Below, piece after piece: positions 13,716-14,870 of a stretch of 14,870 nt of DNA. Both the position numbers and the translations under genes were made by a program. The stretch spans positions 1-14,870 of the forward strand of contig DAHWFG010000041.1 of NCBI GenBank assembly GCA_027325115.1, written 5' to 3'. Under the pieces are notes generated by a model. That model was not told the DNA's origin, searched no databases, and saw nothing but the letters and a program-made list of their open reading frames with translations. Numbering within the stretch: the first letter of the stretch is position 1; the number at the start of each line of letters is the position of its first letter. The DNA is from JAKBCQ01 sp021807585. GTDB lineage: Bacteria > Planctomycetota > Planctomycetia > Isosphaerales > Isosphaeraceae.

Positions 13716-14870
13716 TCAATCGCTCGACCTGGCGGAACGAGACGGCGTCGATTCGCGTTCTCGGTGCGAGAATCGGCTCATCGACGCGCTCTTTTCGGCA
13801 AGCGCCTCGAGCGCATCGGGGTGGATTCGCACCTCCGATTCCTGATGCATCTTGAACCCCGTCCCCGCGGGGATCAAATGCCCAAGAATCACGTTTTCCT
13901 TGAGCCCGACGAGGTAATCGACCTTGCCGGCGAGAGCCGCCTCGGTAAGAACCTTCGTCGTCTCCTGGAAGCTCGCCGCCGAGATGAAGCTGTCGGATTG
14001 CACCGCGGCCTTGGTAATCCCCAAAAGCTGCGTGCTCGCCGACGCGGGCTTGGGTCGAATCCACTCGGACTTCGCTCCGCTCGATTGCTCGACACGGAGA
14101 TTCTCCTGATCAAAATGATCGCGGGGAACAATGTCGTCCTTGCGGAAGTCGGTCTCGCCCGGCTCCTTGATCTTCACACACGCCATCAATTCTTGATTGA
14201 CGCGGCGGAATTCAAACTTGTCGATAACCGAACCCGGCAAAAGACCCGTGTCGCCGACCGATTCAACCCGCACCTTCCGTAACATCTGGCCGACGATGAT
14301 CTCAAGATGCTTGTCGTCGATCTCGACCCGCTGCGAACGATAAACGTTCTGGATCTCGCGGAGCAAATACCGCTGCACCGCCTCCTCACCCGAAATCCGC
14401 AAAATATCGTGCGGAACCAGCGGACCCTCCACCAGCGCGTCGCCCGCCCGAACTCGATCGCCGCCGTGAACACGTAAATACTTGCCATAAGGAATCAAGT
14501 GTTCACGTTCGATGCCGCTTTCGTTCTTGACGATGATCGTCCGTTTGCCGCGACGTTTCTCTTCAAGAAGTTCGACTCGGCCGTCGATCTCGGCGATCAC
14601 CGCGGGTTCTTTGGGCCTGCGCGCTTCAAACAATTCGGTCACTCGGGGCAACCCGCCGGTGATGTCTTGCGTTCCACCCCCCTCGCGCGGCGTCTTCGCC
14701 AGAAGCGTCCCCGCGCCCACGTGGCTCTTCTCAGACACCTCAATGCTCGCACGCTCGGGGATCGTGTGGAACCCGAGAATCCGACCCTCGGCGTCCTCAA
14801 TGATGATCTGGGGATGCAACTGCCCCTTGTGCTCGATGATCGTCCGACGCACGTGACCCGACGGGTCGGT
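13716..14870 (-). CDS. rpoC: RNA polymerase beta' subunit, C-terminal part
   Basis: The last roughly 384 codons of rpoC; the frame stays open to the right edge of the window (TDPSGHV precedes the GTG at 14852), so that GTG is not the true start. Hallmarks: GTQDITGGLPRVTELFEARR (downstream clamp/jaw region), AVIAEIDGRV, YLLREIQNVYRSQ, DKHLEIIVGQMLRKV, the segment ISAASFQETTKVLTEAAL AGKVDYLVGLKENVILGHLIPAGTG and the end region. A Ser/Arg-rich tail of about 24 residues (from SASMSRFSH) follows the conserved end. A terminator follows, so transcription from rpoC does not reach rpsL, unlike the compact str/rpo clusters of many bacteria. Confidence 0.97.
   Translation of the reverse strand, partial: TDPSGHVRRTIIEHKGQLHPQIIIEDAEGRILGFHTIPERASIEVSEKSHVGAGTLLAKTPREGGGTQDITGGLPRVTELFEARRPKEPAVIAEIDGRVELLEEKRRGKRTIIVKNESGIEREHLIPYGKYLRVHGGDRVRAGDALVEGPLVPHDILRISGEEAVQRYLLREIQNVYRSQRVEIDDKHLEIIVGQMLRKVRVESVGDTGLLPGSVIDKFEFRRVNQELMACVKIKEPGETDFRKDDIVPRDHFDQENLRVEQSSGAKSEWIRPKPASASTQLLGITKAAVQSDSFISAASFQETTKVLTEAALAGKVDYLVGLKENVILGHLIPAGTGFKMHQESEVRIHPDALEALAEKSASMSRFSHRERESTPSRSARSSD

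Noticed and set aside
13665..14282. 205-codon plus-strand ORF
   Set aside because: Antisense to rpoC, spans the rpoC terminator, no recognisable motif.
1..14870. tRNA, rRNA genes or known riboswitches
   Set aside because: No cloverleaf, rRNA-like stretch or recognisable aptamer core was seen on either strand.

Overview
Organism and evidence. The window is bacterial chromosome, most likely from the phylum Planctomycetota. The two adjacent TPR proteins end in a shared C-terminal region (about 200 residues) whose last stretch, of the type ERAAW..IW.W..DL, resembles the tails of planctomycete TPR/kinase proteins. The S12 protein has Arg at position 88, which fits the known streptomycin tolerance of that group. 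Codons are CG-rich (CGA, TCG and GCG are frequent) and the hexamer CGATCG is very common, while several intergenic stretches are strikingly AT-rich. The phylum is an inference from sequence style; no marker was searched.

Layout, left to right. (1) Positions 1-542, minus strand: the 5' part of an HpcH/HpaI-family aldolase gene, broken by a frameshift at a run of eight C. (2) 571-2600, minus: a periplasmic HtrA/DegP-type protease with a strong terminator, preceded by a previously unlisted 55-codon ORF and a candidate promoter. (3) 2629-3856: a direct repeat of about 144 bp (leader plus the first codons of a short-chain dehydrogenase, SDR) flanks a UPF0175 / PIN-like (DUF3368) toxin-antitoxin pair. 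The left copy carries only an 18-codon SDR stub. The right copy drives a full-length SDR that has lost three of the four catalytic residues. (4) 4812-5618, plus: a DUF2071 protein. (5) 5684-9424, minus: two paralogous exported TPR proteins in tandem. (6) 9477-10610, minus: rpsG and rpsL with a clear promoter and a structured leader. (7) 10706-11890, plus: a GT4 glycosyltransferase. (8) 11910-13103, minus: a Fic protein with an N-terminal inhibitory motif and a probable C-terminal winged helix. (9) 13126-13545: 3.8 tandem copies of a 110-bp non-coding unit just upstream of fic. (10) 13634-14870, minus: the 3' end of rpoC with its terminator.

How it fits together. Regions 6 and 10 are the rpoC and rpsL-rpsG parts of the str/rpo ribosomal cluster, in the conserved order and orientation. 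Here about 3.2 kb of accessory DNA (repeat array, fic and a divergent glycosyltransferase) sits between rpoC and rpsL. rpoC has gained its own terminator and rpsL its own promoter. fusA does not follow rpsG; its place is taken by the two TPR genes. The best candidates for something undescribed are the 110-bp array next to fic, and the duplicated leader flanking the toxin-antitoxin pair together with a pseudo-enzyme SDR.
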